Of a stretch of 64,000 bases of DNA, positions 16,890-26,313 are shown in pieces (position 1 is the first letter of the stretch; each line of letters opens with the position of its first letter). Location of the stretch: positions 20,013-84,012 of the forward strand of contig DDNC01000009.1 in the NCBI GenBank assembly GCA_002340985.1, given 5' to 3'. The translations under genes and the position numbers were made by a program. The notes below the pieces were generated by a model, which was not told the DNA's origin, searched no databases, and saw nothing but the letters and a program-made list of their open reading frames with translations. This DNA comes from Firmicutes bacterium UBA2530 (GTDB lineage Bacteria; Bacillota; Clostridia; Tissierellales; Sedimentibacteraceae).

Positions 16890-18179
16890 CTAAAGTCCAA
16901 AGCCAATTATATTATGAATTCGCCTTGAATTTTCTCCCTGAAATACATACTCACTGTTTGCATCCATAAATGTTGAACCGCCACCATCAAGTGATATGGC
17001 TATATCATATGGTTCTTCTCCTATTGATATTAATTTTAATAAATCACCATGAGAAATACTTGGTACAGTTAACAAGTAACATTTATTTAATCTCTTGTTA
17101 TATCCTAATACTGTTTTATTTCGTTTTGCTAACACACCGGATTGGTCTTCTTCTTTACCTGTAACCTTGTTTATACCTTTTTTAAATCCCTCACTTACAG
17201 GAGAATAATAAAAATTAGAGTCTTGCGTATTTCTTAAACCAACACCGCCAACAACTAACCTAACCTTACTTAAATCTAATTCAGACAAGAAATATATCCT
17301 CTTCAAATCGACTGTACCATCTTTATGAACAATAAAAACAGACTGAGGACAGCCGAAATTATAATAATGATTTGCAACATCTCTATATGCTTTTCCATCT
17401 TCATACAATATACTTGTAGGATATGTTATACCATCATTGTTATACCAATAAAATGTTCCGTTGGTGCAGTTCGTAAATTCGGTAATATTCCAAATTTTCT
17501 TATCAACAACTTTTACGGTTAAATCTTCGGCATTTCCCTTTAATTCAGTCATACCATTACTATATTTTTTAAATTCATCTTTCTTTTCTTGGCTAATTCC
17601 AAAGTATTCAAGCAAACCGTGTGTAATACCAATTGCACAAGCTTGTCTAAATTCATCCGTAATTAACAACTTAGCTTCATTTAAATTGTCCATGAAAGCA
17701 CATTCACATAAGCAGGCTGTCATTTTAGCATTCTTAATTATATAAAACTCTTCTCCAATAACTCCTCTATCTTTTAACTTTATAGACTGCACTAAGTTTT
17801 TATGGATAGTTTCAGCAAATTTCTTATCAACGGGATTTGTAGGGTAATGATATGTTTCTGTTCCATTTTGACTACCCCATGCTCCTGTTAATGCATTTGC
17901 ATGAACTGATACTAATACTATTTTATCATAAAGAGTTTTTACTTTATCATAAAGTTGATTGACTCTTGAAATTCTTTCTTCCAAGCTTATATCTCTTTTT
18001 TCAGTTGTTGTGAAAACAACATCTATATTTTCCTGTTTTTCCAATAATAAATCAATTTTTCTAACAACTGCACGATTGAATTCATTTTCTTTCATGAAAG
18101 AATCATCCGGAAAGAGTGGAGTTCTCTTTCCAGGTGTATCTAATCCATGTCCAGAATCAAGAATAACTAAGTATGTCAT
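16890..18179 (-). CDS. Endolysin: N-acetylmuramoyl-L-alanine amidase (Amidase_3) fused to a phosphodiester glycosidase-like domain
   Basis: From ATG 18179 the protein has 429 residues; a GTG at 18188 overlapping the holin stop is the alternative start. The N-terminal 190 residues are a zinc amidase_3: His in LDSGHG, Glu in KENEFNRAV, His in VSVHANA and Glu in LCECAFMDN are the expected ligand and catalytic positions. It cleaves the MurNAc-L-Ala bond of peptidoglycan. The C-terminal part (about 210-429) shows SLDGGGSTFM and a RIHNIIGFGL end, the signature of the phosphodiester glycosidase (NAGPA) domain. That domain could act on wall-polymer sugar phosphates. It sits last in the lysis cassette, after a holin. 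Confidence 0.9.
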   Translation of the reverse strand: MTYLVILDSGHGLDTPGKRTPLFPDDSFMKENEFNRAVVRKIDLLLEKQENIDVVFTTTEKRDISLEERISRVNQLYDKVKTLYDKIVLVSVHANALTGAWGSQNGTETYHYPTNPVDKKFAETIHKNLVQSIKLKDRGVIGEEFYIIKNAKMTACLCECAFMDNLNEAKLLITDEFRQACAIGITHGLLEYFGISQEKKDEFKKYSNGMTELKGNAEDLTVKVVDKKIWNITEFTNCTNGTFYWYNNDGITYPTSILYEDGKAYRDVANHYYNFGCPQSVFIVHKDGTVDLKRIYFLSELDLSKVRLVVGGVGLRNTQDSNFYYSPVSEGFKKGINKVTGKEEDQSGVLAKRNKTVLGYNKRLNKCYLLTVPSISHGDLLKLISIGEEPYDIAISLDGGGSTFMDANSEYVFQGENSRRIHNIIGFGL

Positions 18180-18184
18180 AACTA

Positions 18185-18484
18185 TCACTCTACTTTCTGT
18201 GATTGTTTTATTATCTGATTAACATAAACAGATGCTCCTGAACAAAGAATTCCCTGTGTAATTGCTGTAAATATTGCCATAAAGATATCTTTATTAGTAT
18301 TTATATCAGCGGTTGCTAAAACCCAAATAACCGCAAGTAATATACCTAATACTCCTAAAGTTAAAGGAATGAATTTATCTTTAACTATTAACGTATTTTT
18401 TATCATTACTCCTAAAAAATAGAGTACTGGTATTAAAATCAGCATTTCCGGTTTAACAAATTCTTTTATTAATTCTATATCCAT
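18185..18484 (-). CDS. Holin (Hol44-like phage holin family)
   Basis: A 99-residue protein with three hydrophobic segments (about 13-31, 41-60 and 69-88) and a charged C-terminus. The LTLGVLGILLAVIWVLATAD and AITQGILCSGASVYVNQ stretches match the small Firmicute phage holins of the Hol44 type. It permeabilises the membrane to release or activate the endolysin encoded next. The stop overlaps the alternative GTG start of the endolysin. Start ATG 18484 follows GGAAGGA. Confidence 0.85.
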   Translation of the reverse strand: MDIELIKEFVKPEMLILIPVLYFLGVMIKNTLIVKDKFIPLTLGVLGILLAVIWVLATADINTNKDIFMAIFTAITQGILCSGASVYVNQIIKQSQKVE

Positions 18485-18486
18485 AT

Positions 18487-18819
18487 TTATTCCTTCCTTT
18501 CTTGTGGATCCGTTGGTAGTTCGCTTAATTTTTCTACTAATTTTGTGACGGTTCCATTTCCGCCTAAATTGTGATATTGATTATATAAATTTTGAATATT
18601 ATCACGAGCATAAATTGGACAAAAGCCTTTTTCTAGGTAGTGATTATAGGACTGAATAATTCTATCCCTCAGCAAAGCCTGCATGCCTAATTTAATTGCT
18701 TCTTGCTCTTTCAACTTACACTCAAGTTCTTTCATCTTTTTTTTACCAAAAAAAGTTATCCCGGCTACAATTGTTCCAAATATCGTTTGAACCCAATATT
18801 TAGTTATCCATTCATTCAT
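18487..18819 (-). CDS. Conserved phage protein upstream of holin, one membrane segment
   Basis: 110 residues: an N-terminal hydrophobic segment (about 8-25), then charged helices with ALLRDRIIQSYNHYLEKGF and IYARDNIQNLYNQYHNLGGN. I recognise this pattern as a common small gene next to holins in Firmicute phages, but no function is known to me. Its place two bases before the holin suggests a lysis-accessory or late membrane role. Confidence 0.75.
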   Translation of the reverse strand: MNEWITKYWVQTIFGTIVAGITFFGKKKMKELECKLKEQEAIKLGMQALLRDRIIQSYNHYLEKGFCPIYARDNIQNLYNQYHNLGGNGTVTKLVEKLSELPTDPQERKE

Positions 18820-18856
18820 AGATCACCTCGATTAAAAAAGAGGACATATGCCCTCT

Positions 18857-19102
18857 TTATTCAAGTCCATATTCTTTTCTTAGTTTAGCTGCAGCTTCTT
18901 CCATTTCTTGTATTTCATTGTCCATTTCTTCATAATTCAAGTTTTCACAGCCTGTGAAGTTGTACTTATAAGGTGTTTCTACGTTCCTGTTTTTAACATG
19001 TGCTATTAACATTTCAGTTGCAACACCCATATCAACTTCCTTTTCTCTTGAAATTACTTTTCTTTCTTCTAAATATTTTTCTTCAAAAATTACTTTAGTC
19101 AT
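18857..19102 (-). CDS. Hypothetical phage protein
   Basis: 81 acidic residues without a recognised domain, largely helical (EEMDNEIQEMEEAAAKLRKE near the end). Start ATG 19102 follows AAGAAGGGG. It lies between the fibre genes and the lysis cassette, so a late structural or assembly role is possible. Function not assigned. Confidence 0.7.
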   Translation of the reverse strand: MTKVIFEEKYLEERKVISREKEVDMGVATEMLIAHVKNRNVETPYKYNFTGCENLNYEEMDNEIQEMEEAAAKLRKEYGLE

Positions 19103-19148
19103 ATTAACCCCTTCTTTTAAGTCACATGGACTATTAATTTGTATTATA

Positions 19149-19173
19149 AAAGGACCTCTTTAAGAGATCCTTT
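19149..19173 (-). terminator. Hairpin between fibre genes and lysis genes
   Basis: AAAGGACCTCTT and AAGAGATCCTTT nearly pair completely, with one mismatch and almost no loop. A short T run follows on the minus strand. It may partly terminate structural transcripts. No gene is seen in 19103-19291 beyond tiny frames. Confidence 0.55.
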
Positions 19174-19291
19174 TATTGCTTTGTTTTCTGTATTTTATTG
19201 CTATATTTTTCATAGCAATATTTAAATATTACCATAATACTTTTTTCATATTATTAACCCCCTTTAGGACACGAAATTTTTCTTTTGTTGC

Positions 19292-19525
19292 CTACTCAAT
19301 AGATTCTATTATCGTTGGAGTATCTCCCCAAACTGCCATGATAGCATTAACTTGTGCTTGTGGTAATTCATCAACTATCTGTTGTCTGCCTTTTTCACTG
19401 TTCGTATATGCACGTCTCCACGGCTCTCCTATTTGGTATTGTTGACCCATATAGTCAATATGTGTTTGTTTCTTAACACTTACACTATCTTGTGTAAGCA
19501 TGTCTAATGTGTATTTTTCAGTCAT
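19292..19525 (-). CDS. Small tail-fibre-associated phage protein
   Basis: 77 residues. The text EPWRRAYTNSEKGRQQIVDE and AIMAVWGDTPT looks like a small protein often found just after tail-fibre genes in Firmicute phages. ATG 19525 follows AAGGAGGG. Role unknown; possibly a fibre assembly or accessory protein. Confidence 0.72.
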   Translation of the reverse strand: MTEKYTLDMLTQDSVSVKKQTHIDYMGQQYQIGEPWRRAYTNSEKGRQQIVDELPQAQVNAIMAVWGDTPTIIESIE

Positions 19526-19542
19526 TTTAAACCCTCCTTATC

Positions 19543-20415
19543 TTATATTGTTGAGTAAACACCAGAATATTCTATGTGTCCAGCAGTGTCCATATCAGGA
19601 GCCATCCACGAACCTCCCTCGGCATTTAACCCATACGGAGATAACCATGCACTATTTGCATTTACCGCCAATCCAGCATCTTTGCTTGTAGATGAACCCA
19701 TTGCTAAATTGGAATATAAAATACTCATAACATTACGTGGTATAGTTCCTGCAATAAAAGGCAATCCACTAAAAATCAAACTTCCAGTCCCTGTATGTTG
19801 AGTCCACACTATTTTGGCTCTAATATACACTAAATTACCTATTTTTGTATAACGACCAATTTGCTCAGCATAAGTACCTACACCTGCTGTGGTATAACCT
19901 CCAACGGTCGGCGTCCATGTACCACTTTCAACTTTTAAACCATGAGCACCGTCTGCGTCTGTAATTAAATCTGTTAAGTGGGGAGCGAAAGAGTTATTTT
20001 GTTCCTTAACTTCATTTAGAGCTGAAACAATATCACCTTTTGCAGCTGTTATTAGATTTGCTAAATCACCAATCTTAATTGCTGGTGCCAGTTTAGCATT
20101 TGTAAGTGTATTATCAGGAACTTGTCCTAAAACAACTTGGTCAAGTAATGTCTTAAGGCTTCTTAATTGTGCTTGTACAGTTGTTCCGTTTACTCCTGCA
20201 ATTGCAGTGGAGCCTATATTATCAGCTCCACTGTCATTTAATACTATGCTTAGCAAATTATCAATTAAAGCATTTATTTTATTCTTAATTTCATCTGGAC
20301 TTTTATCAAAAGCTGCCTTAATTTGTGCTGCAGTCATTCCTTCTGCAGACGGATGATCCGGCAAAGATGCTACCGGATTACTTAAATTTATAATTTTATG
20401 ATCGTTTAAGGCCAT
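19543..20415 (-). CDS. Tail fibre / receptor-binding-type protein
   Basis: From ATG 20415 (AAGGAG 7 bases upstream) the protein has 290 residues. The N-terminus MALNDHKIINLSNPVASLPD and the following helical linker are typical of fibre proteins that attach to a tail. The C-terminal part is Gly/Ser/Thr-rich with TWTPTVGGYTTAGVGTYAEQ, a motif common in receptor-binding tips of Firmicute phages. It probably binds the cell surface. A more upstream in-frame ATG at 20433 lacks a good ribosome site. Confidence 0.82.
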   Translation of the reverse strand: MALNDHKIINLSNPVASLPDHPSAEGMTAAQIKAAFDKSPDEIKNKINALIDNLLSIVLNDSGADNIGSTAIAGVNGTTVQAQLRSLKTLLDQVVLGQVPDNTLTNAKLAPAIKIGDLANLITAAKGDIVSALNEVKEQNNSFAPHLTDLITDADGAHGLKVESGTWTPTVGGYTTAGVGTYAEQIGRYTKIGNLVYIRAKIVWTQHTGTGSLIFSGLPFIAGTIPRNVMSILYSNLAMGSSTSKDAGLAVNANSAWLSPYGLNAEGGSWMAPDMDTAGHIEYSGVYSTI

Positions 20416-20419
20416 ATCA

Positions 20420-23400
20420 TCACTCCTTATCATTAATAGTTGGTAACTTTGTATTAAACTTAATACTTTTTATTGTAGGCAATGTACTTTTCTTCTCAGT
20501 CTTCTTTTCTTCTTGTTTCCAAACTTTTTCAGATACATCAAAATATTGATAAAGCTGTTCAAGTTTATTTTTATTCATTCCTGGATTAGCTTCATCAATT
20601 GCTTTTTTCTTGTTTTTAGCTAAAGATAAAGGAATAGTATTTCCGTCTTTATCTTTTTCGCTTGTTGCATCTTTCTGTGCTTCATATGTATTTAAAAACT
20701 CTTCAGATGTAAATCCATTTTCTAATGCATCCTTATATTTTTCAGTGTTTGCTCCACTTAGTGATTTAAATCCACTGTCTATATAGTCTTTTGCTGTAGG
20801 CAATGAATATTTGCCAAACAAAGAAGCTTTTGCATAATTTCCTACTGTTTTCTCAGTAGGAAATTGTAATGTGTCTCTTCCTTGACTATCTATACCAAAA
20901 CTACCACCTTTATTTAATGTTGATATACCTTCAACCGCTTTCTTAACCTGTCCACCGCCAAAAGGTAAAGCTAAGTAGCTTGCAGGCTTAGCAAGTTCCT
21001 TTCCTAATGTCTGCAATGCTTTATTAGCTGGCATTTCACCTGTAACAAGTCCTGTTACTGATTTGACGGTGTTTGGGATATTAGGAATTGCTGATGAGAT
21101 AGGTAACCTTCCACCGCCTATTAAACCACCAACAAAAGGTACTTCTTCAACTAAATTCCTTGATGTATTTGCAATAGCCTGATAAGTAGATTTGTCTTCA
21201 TCAGTGAAATCACCAACTGCAGTTGATATTATATCAATAGGATCTAAAGCAGCTCTACGGCCAGTAACTTTTTCATAGAGTTCATTGTATAACCATGAAG
21301 CAACAAATATCTTTGTAAATGCCAATGCAATGGCTGTTATTCCTTGCTCTTTTAATTCATCTGGCACATCCTTAAAAATATATGACAACTGGTTGTTTAC
21401 TTCTGTTTGAAACATTGTCATTGTTTTAGTTATAGGATTTTTCTTATTAAAAACAGTCGGTAATGCTCCTTTTGACCTATCAGCCATAACACCTGCGACC
21501 CACTTGTCTGCATTTTTTATTGCATCTCGCTCTGTCATTCCTTTATTCATGTTGTCATAATACTTAGCTCTAACCAAGCTTTCAGCCGTAAAATTGTCAA
21601 TAATTTGCATAGGACTTGATAAAGTCTTACTAGCTTTTTGAAGTTTAGTCATAACTAATGGCTCACTGCCTCGTCTATTAGTCAAGAATGTACTCTTTTC
21701 TGTAAATCCATCAGCTTTACTGTATGTTTTAATAGTGTCTTTCATTCCATTAAACATATTTATTGATTTAACTCCGCCCAACCCTTGTGCGAGTGGAATA
21801 AAGTTAGTTATCCAAGAACCTGGATTTAAAGCAACCATATTTGCAGCAACCCTATTTTCCATAGCTTTAGAAATTTCATACATTCCTCTTCCAAGAGTGT
21901 GCTCCATGGTTCTATCACCTAAGTCCTTTTTACCGGCAAGGCTATCAGTATAACTTCTCAAGTGTGTAACTAAATAAGGAAATTTGTTTTTGTCTATTTC
22001 ATATAGCTCTTCAATTCTGTTTCGCTTGTCAATTTCATCCATGTTGTCATTTTCTCTTATTTTGTCAACTTCAGCTTTAATTCCATCACTTGAGTAATTG
22101 TATCTGATTGACTCCTCAAACGCTCTTAACCTCTGTATATCCCTTGTATGATGAATAACATCACTTACGCCCTCAATATACCTGTCAAATCCCTCAACTG
22201 CATCATATTCAGTTACATCTGTTGTTCGTCTTAAAAAGTTACCAACCCATTTTTTGCCTGGCTTAAATTGATGAGTTAAACCTGCAATGTCTGTAGGCAA
22301 TTCCTTTGTATTAACATCTAACCCTACCAACCTTCCTATTTTGCCAAGTAAATTATCGGTTACATCTTCCTGAAAGTGTGGAAAATAATTTGCACGGTAA
22401 TCTACAGGAGCATACCCATTTTCTATTAAAACATCATTTGATTGTATTAATAACTCATCATATATCTGCCTGAATACATTTACAGCCTTTTCAACTTTGA
22501 CAACATCAGCACCGCTCTTTTTAACCATTTCCTTAGTTATAATATTTTCACCAAGAAGTTGCACCAGTGCTCTTTCAGATACTTTTTTAATTGTTGGCAA
22601 CCCGCCTTTTTCAGTTTCATAAGCTACTTCATATTTTGCTTCGTCACTTAAATTAAGCTTTCTAACTCTGTCCCTAAACTCGTTTTTCATCTTTGTAGAC
22701 TTAGCTTCATTCTCATGTACAGGTGTGAAATATGTATTCACTATATCAGCTGCTTCCTTTTTGTCTGGTACTATATCCCGGATATTTCTCTCCATGGTTT
22801 CACGTTGATATTGAAAACCGCTTTTTTTCTCTTTCCATGACATTGAATTCTTAGTCAGCATATCAGCTTCATCTCTTAAAAACTGCTTATGTGCTTTATT
22901 ATAATCTTTGAGTGACTTCTTTAAATTTTCTAAAGGTTCTTTTGCTTTAAACAGTCTTACTATGCCACCCTTATTGACATTGTTTGGTAGATTTTCAACA
23001 GTGATTTCCCCTTTTAACATCAAGTTTAAAAAAGTATTATCTCTTGCTGTCAATATTTCCTTACTCATCACTTTGTCATATTCTTTTTGATACTGTTTCT
23101 GTAGTTGATGAATCTGCATTAAATCAGCTGCTAAAGTGTTCTTAACCATTTCATTGTCGATTTCCTTAGCTTCTGCTTTAGCTGCCTTTTCTTCCTGTAC
23201 CTTTTTAACCTGTAGTGCTTCTTTTGATAATTTATCAATTGCTTTATCAAATTCTTGTCTGGCGCCTTGCTTAAACACACCATTATCATCAATATACATG
23301 TTTAAGTTGTTTTCTGTGGCAACAATACTGTTTTGCACTTCTGCAATTCTTCTTAGTTGTTCTACAGGATTTATTATATCATCAGGAAAAAGTTCTGGAT

Positions 23401-24904
23401 TTGTTTCTGTTAATTCCTGATAATAACCGTCTACCGCTATACCATCATTTGATAATGTTAAATTCCCAAGGTTCGTTTTTCTAAATTTGTTGTATTCACC
23501 TTTTTCAAAGTCACTTTTTATCTGGTCAGTTATTTTAATTTTTGTGTTTCTTATACTTTCCTTTAAAGGTCTGTATTGATTATAATAAGTAAAATCAACC
23601 TGAATACCATCTTCAAGAATTGTATCAAACAAACTATTTATCTTTTCAGGAGTTGCTGTGCCATTCTTTAATTGAATAGTCAATTCTGTTACTTTAGTTT
23701 TCAATCCTGATTTATCAGCAAACTTTGATATGCCTAATGAATCTGCTATACTCTCAACAAAGTATTTTTCCTGTCTGCTTTGATACTTTTCAACTTTGCT
23801 TTTAGTATTTATTTCTTTATTTAGAGTTTCGGTTTGTGTTACAGCTGCTTCATCTTTTATTTGTGGAATCTCTTTTTCATTTAGCAAGCCATTATTTTGA
23901 GTTTTAACGCTTATTTGTTGTTCATTAGTATCTTTAGTCGGTAGAATATTGTTTTGTTTTGAAAAAGCGTTACCTATTGACTGTGCTCCACCAAACAAAC
24001 CTCCAACACCAGCACCGATTAGCATATTATATGCCTGTTCTTTTACGTCTCTTGGAGTCTCTTCATCATACAACAAGTTTCTGTATACTCTTTGAGCATC
24101 ATATTCAAGACCTTCCTCTATACCTTCTCCTGCAGCATTTTTTAAAACTCTTCCAATAACATTTTCATTTGCTTTTGCTAAGTAACTGCTTATACCTTTA
24201 GGCATTTTGCTTAACAGTTTGGTTCCTGCTTTACTTCCTAATGCTTTTGCAACCTTAGAAGCTCCTATTCCTGTTAATGATTCAATTCCTCCGCTTAGAG
24301 CTCCACTTCCAACACCTGATATCAAAGCCTTATTTATATCTTTACCTTGGTTAATGTCTTCCTGGAACCTTTCAGCCCCTGATGTAACTCCTATGAGAAC
24401 AGGTAATGGAACATGAGTTAATGCAGAAACACCTGCCTTTGTAAGCATATCTGTTCCGGCAAGTCCAATATCAATTAATGTATTTGCAATAGGTCCATTT
24501 CCTTGCTTTAATTTTTGTTCACTTTGTTGAGCCTTAGTTAGTAATTCTTTGGTTGTTTCTGATTGATTAACCAATTTATCCTTATCAATCATGTTTGAAG
24601 CTTGTGCATACATTCTTTGTCTTGGAGTTACAGCAATGTTTCTTTCTTTGTTGCTTTCAAGCCTTTTGTTTAACTCATCAGCATTGTCACTCATTTTATA
24701 TTGCTTAACATATGTCAATGCATCTGATGTGTTTGAAAGTTCTCCTACAGATCTTAAACCTGCTGTTTTTATAAACTCTAAAGCCTTATTGTCCTGTTCT
24801 TGTTTTGTTGGCAATGCCGGCTTTATAACCGGCATTTTAGCATTCTTATATGGTATTGGCTTGGGTTTTAACATCTCTTCAATATCTTTTGCAGTGTATT
24901 TCAT
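20420..24904 (-). CDS. Very large internal virion / DNA-ejection-type protein
   Basis: 1494 residues, the largest phage gene. Residues about 130-310 are Gly/Ala-rich and amphipathic with membrane-like helices (LIDIGLAGTDMLTKAGVSAL region and IGAGVGGLFGGAQSIGNAF). A long charged coiled-coil middle covers about 370-700, and the last third is helical with LIYNELYEK-like hydrophobic text. No tape-measure repeats are seen. In podoviruses, genes in this position encode internal proteins ejected with the DNA that form a channel across the envelope. I infer that role from size, composition and place. A polyvalent-protein relationship is possible. Confidence 0.7.
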   Translation of the reverse strand: MKYTAKDIEEMLKPKPIPYKNAKMPVIKPALPTKQEQDNKALEFIKTAGLRSVGELSNTSDALTYVKQYKMSDNADELNKRLESNKERNIAVTPRQRMYAQASNMIDKDKLVNQSETTKELLTKAQQSEQKLKQGNGPIANTLIDIGLAGTDMLTKAGVSALTHVPLPVLIGVTSGAERFQEDINQGKDINKALISGVGSGALSGGIESLTGIGASKVAKALGSKAGTKLLSKMPKGISSYLAKANENVIGRVLKNAAGEGIEEGLEYDAQRVYRNLLYDEETPRDVKEQAYNMLIGAGVGGLFGGAQSIGNAFSKQNNILPTKDTNEQQISVKTQNNGLLNEKEIPQIKDEAAVTQTETLNKEINTKSKVEKYQSRQEKYFVESIADSLGISKFADKSGLKTKVTELTIQLKNGTATPEKINSLFDTILEDGIQVDFTYYNQYRPLKESIRNTKIKITDQIKSDFEKGEYNKFRKTNLGNLTLSNDGIAVDGYYQELTETNPELFPDDIINPVEQLRRIAEVQNSIVATENNLNMYIDDNGVFKQGARQEFDKAIDKLSKEALQVKKVQEEKAAKAEAKEIDNEMVKNTLAADLMQIHQLQKQYQKEYDKVMSKEILTARDNTFLNLMLKGEITVENLPNNVNKGGIVRLFKAKEPLENLKKSLKDYNKAHKQFLRDEADMLTKNSMSWKEKKSGFQYQRETMERNIRDIVPDKKEAADIVNTYFTPVHENEAKSTKMKNEFRDRVRKLNLSDEAKYEVAYETEKGGLPTIKKVSERALVQLLGENIITKEMVKKSGADVVKVEKAVNVFRQIYDELLIQSNDVLIENGYAPVDYRANYFPHFQEDVTDNLLGKIGRLVGLDVNTKELPTDIAGLTHQFKPGKKWVGNFLRRTTDVTEYDAVEGFDRYIEGVSDVIHHTRDIQRLRAFEESIRYNYSSDGIKAEVDKIRENDNMDEIDKRNRIEELYEIDKNKFPYLVTHLRSYTDSLAGKKDLGDRTMEHTLGRGMYEISKAMENRVAANMVALNPGSWITNFIPLAQGLGGVKSINMFNGMKDTIKTYSKADGFTEKSTFLTNRRGSEPLVMTKLQKASKTLSSPMQIIDNFTAESLVRAKYYDNMNKGMTERDAIKNADKWVAGVMADRSKGALPTVFNKKNPITKTMTMFQTEVNNQLSYIFKDVPDELKEQGITAIALAFTKIFVASWLYNELYEKVTGRRAALDPIDIISTAVGDFTDEDKSTYQAIANTSRNLVEEVPFVGGLIGGGRLPISSAIPNIPNTVKSVTGLVTGEMPANKALQTLGKELAKPASYLALPFGGGQVKKAVEGISTLNKGGSFGIDSQGRDTLQFPTEKTVGNYAKASLFGKYSLPTAKDYIDSGFKSLSGANTEKYKDALENGFTSEEFLNTYEAQKDATSEKDKDGNTIPLSLAKNKKKAIDEANPGMNKNKLEQLYQYFDVSEKVWKQEEKKTEKKSTLPTIKSIKFNTKLPTINDKE

Positions 24905-24914
24905 AAGTCACCGC

Positions 24915-26303
24915 CTATCTGCTTAATCTCTGAGCTATTTCCGCATCACTTAATCCTTGACTTCTTAAAAATGCTGCTATATTTTCAATACTTAATGCTG
25001 GATTTGTTGGCTGTCTATATGGAATATTTGAACTTGATTCTATACCCCAATCTATATCATCTGTTCTTACTCCTAAACTTTCAAAATGTTTTTTAATTTG
25101 TTCAGGAGTAATATAAGCACTTAGTACTTGTATAGCTTTTTCTCTGTCACCCTTTTTTAAATATCCATTAGCTACTTCTACAACATCATTAATCATATTA
25201 GACTCATTTGCTGGTTCGTTTCCTGTTTTACTTGAATTTCTGTTATTAGTCAAAGAAACTGTATTTGCTAAATCAGCATTTTGTTGTGCTATAATTCTAC
25301 TTACGTATGCTTGTACATCTTGAGCAGGTACTCCTAACGAAATTGCATCAGTTGGAGTTATCAATCCCATGCTTAAACGATTGAGAATATTATTAAATTC
25401 TTGTTGTTTTTGTGATGAAGCTGTTTCAAGATTGTATCTTTCATCATTTATTGTATCTCTTCCTGTTTGATAGTTTTGATTCCACTGAGTATCTTCTCTA
25501 TTTGCTTGATAATTAGCTAGCCATTGATTGTAAGAAGCTGAGTTATTTATCATATCTTGATAAGCTTTTAAAGCTGACTGATTGTTTTGAAGTATTTGTT
25601 CAGCTGTTGATAAATCACCACTATTTTTCAAATCAGTGATTGAATTGTTAATTTCATTTAAACTATTCTGTCTTTGCGTATTGATATTGTTAAGATTATT
25701 TTGATAAGCTGTTTCTAGACCTAAATTAGCGGTTTCTGTTGCTCCACCTGTTGCACCCTGAACAGCCAATTGCTGTGGTAGAGTTCTCCTTGACTGCATA
25801 CTAGCTATATATGCTTGCCTTGCAGCATCATCATAACCTTGATTTAAAGTCGGTATTTGATTTTGCAGTCTATTCACACCTTGTTGGACAGCTGCCTTAT
25901 TCATATCTGTTATCTGATTATTTATTGCAGCATATCTCTGTTCTATTTCTTTCATCTGACTTTCATATGGATTATATAATGCTTGCTGAATTGGTTGTAT
26001 TGGTTGTTGAATTTGTGGCACTGCTAAATTATAACCAACTCTTTTAGCATCTTGGTCAAGTCTTGACATTAAATCATAATCACCGGTTTTATATGCAGTA
26101 TCATATCTGTCTTGCTGTATTCTTTTATAATCATCATAGCCACCTGCGAATGTGTCTTGAATGTACTGTTGATGTTCATTCATATTTGTTTTACTTGTGT
26201 TTGTGTTTGTTGTGCTTTTCTTCTTCTGTTCTGCAGTTTTATATGCATCATATGCTTTGCTTGCTACAGAACCTAAAGCACCAAGTAAATTTCCTAAAGC
26301 CAT
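24915..26303 (-). CDS. Gln/Asn-rich virion or ejection protein
   Basis: 462 residues from ATG 26303, which has a perfect AAGGAGG 6 bases upstream (an ATG at 26327 is weaker). The N-terminus MALGNLLGALGSVASKAYDA is amphipathic; the rest is rich in Gln and Asn with long helical repeats. It lies between the tail hub-like gene and the giant internal protein, so it is likely another ejectosome or virion component. No catalytic motif is visible. Confidence 0.68.
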   Translation of the reverse strand: MALGNLLGALGSVASKAYDAYKTAEQKKKSTTNTNTSKTNMNEHQQYIQDTFAGGYDDYKRIQQDRYDTAYKTGDYDLMSRLDQDAKRVGYNLAVPQIQQPIQPIQQALYNPYESQMKEIEQRYAAINNQITDMNKAAVQQGVNRLQNQIPTLNQGYDDAARQAYIASMQSRRTLPQQLAVQGATGGATETANLGLETAYQNNLNNINTQRQNSLNEINNSITDLKNSGDLSTAEQILQNNQSALKAYQDMINNSASYNQWLANYQANREDTQWNQNYQTGRDTINDERYNLETASSQKQQEFNNILNRLSMGLITPTDAISLGVPAQDVQAYVSRIIAQQNADLANTVSLTNNRNSSKTGNEPANESNMINDVVEVANGYLKKGDREKAIQVLSAYITPEQIKKHFESLGVRTDDIDWGIESSSNIPYRQPTNPALSIENIAAFLRSQGLSDAEIAQRLSR

Positions 26304-26313
26304 ATTTACCTCC

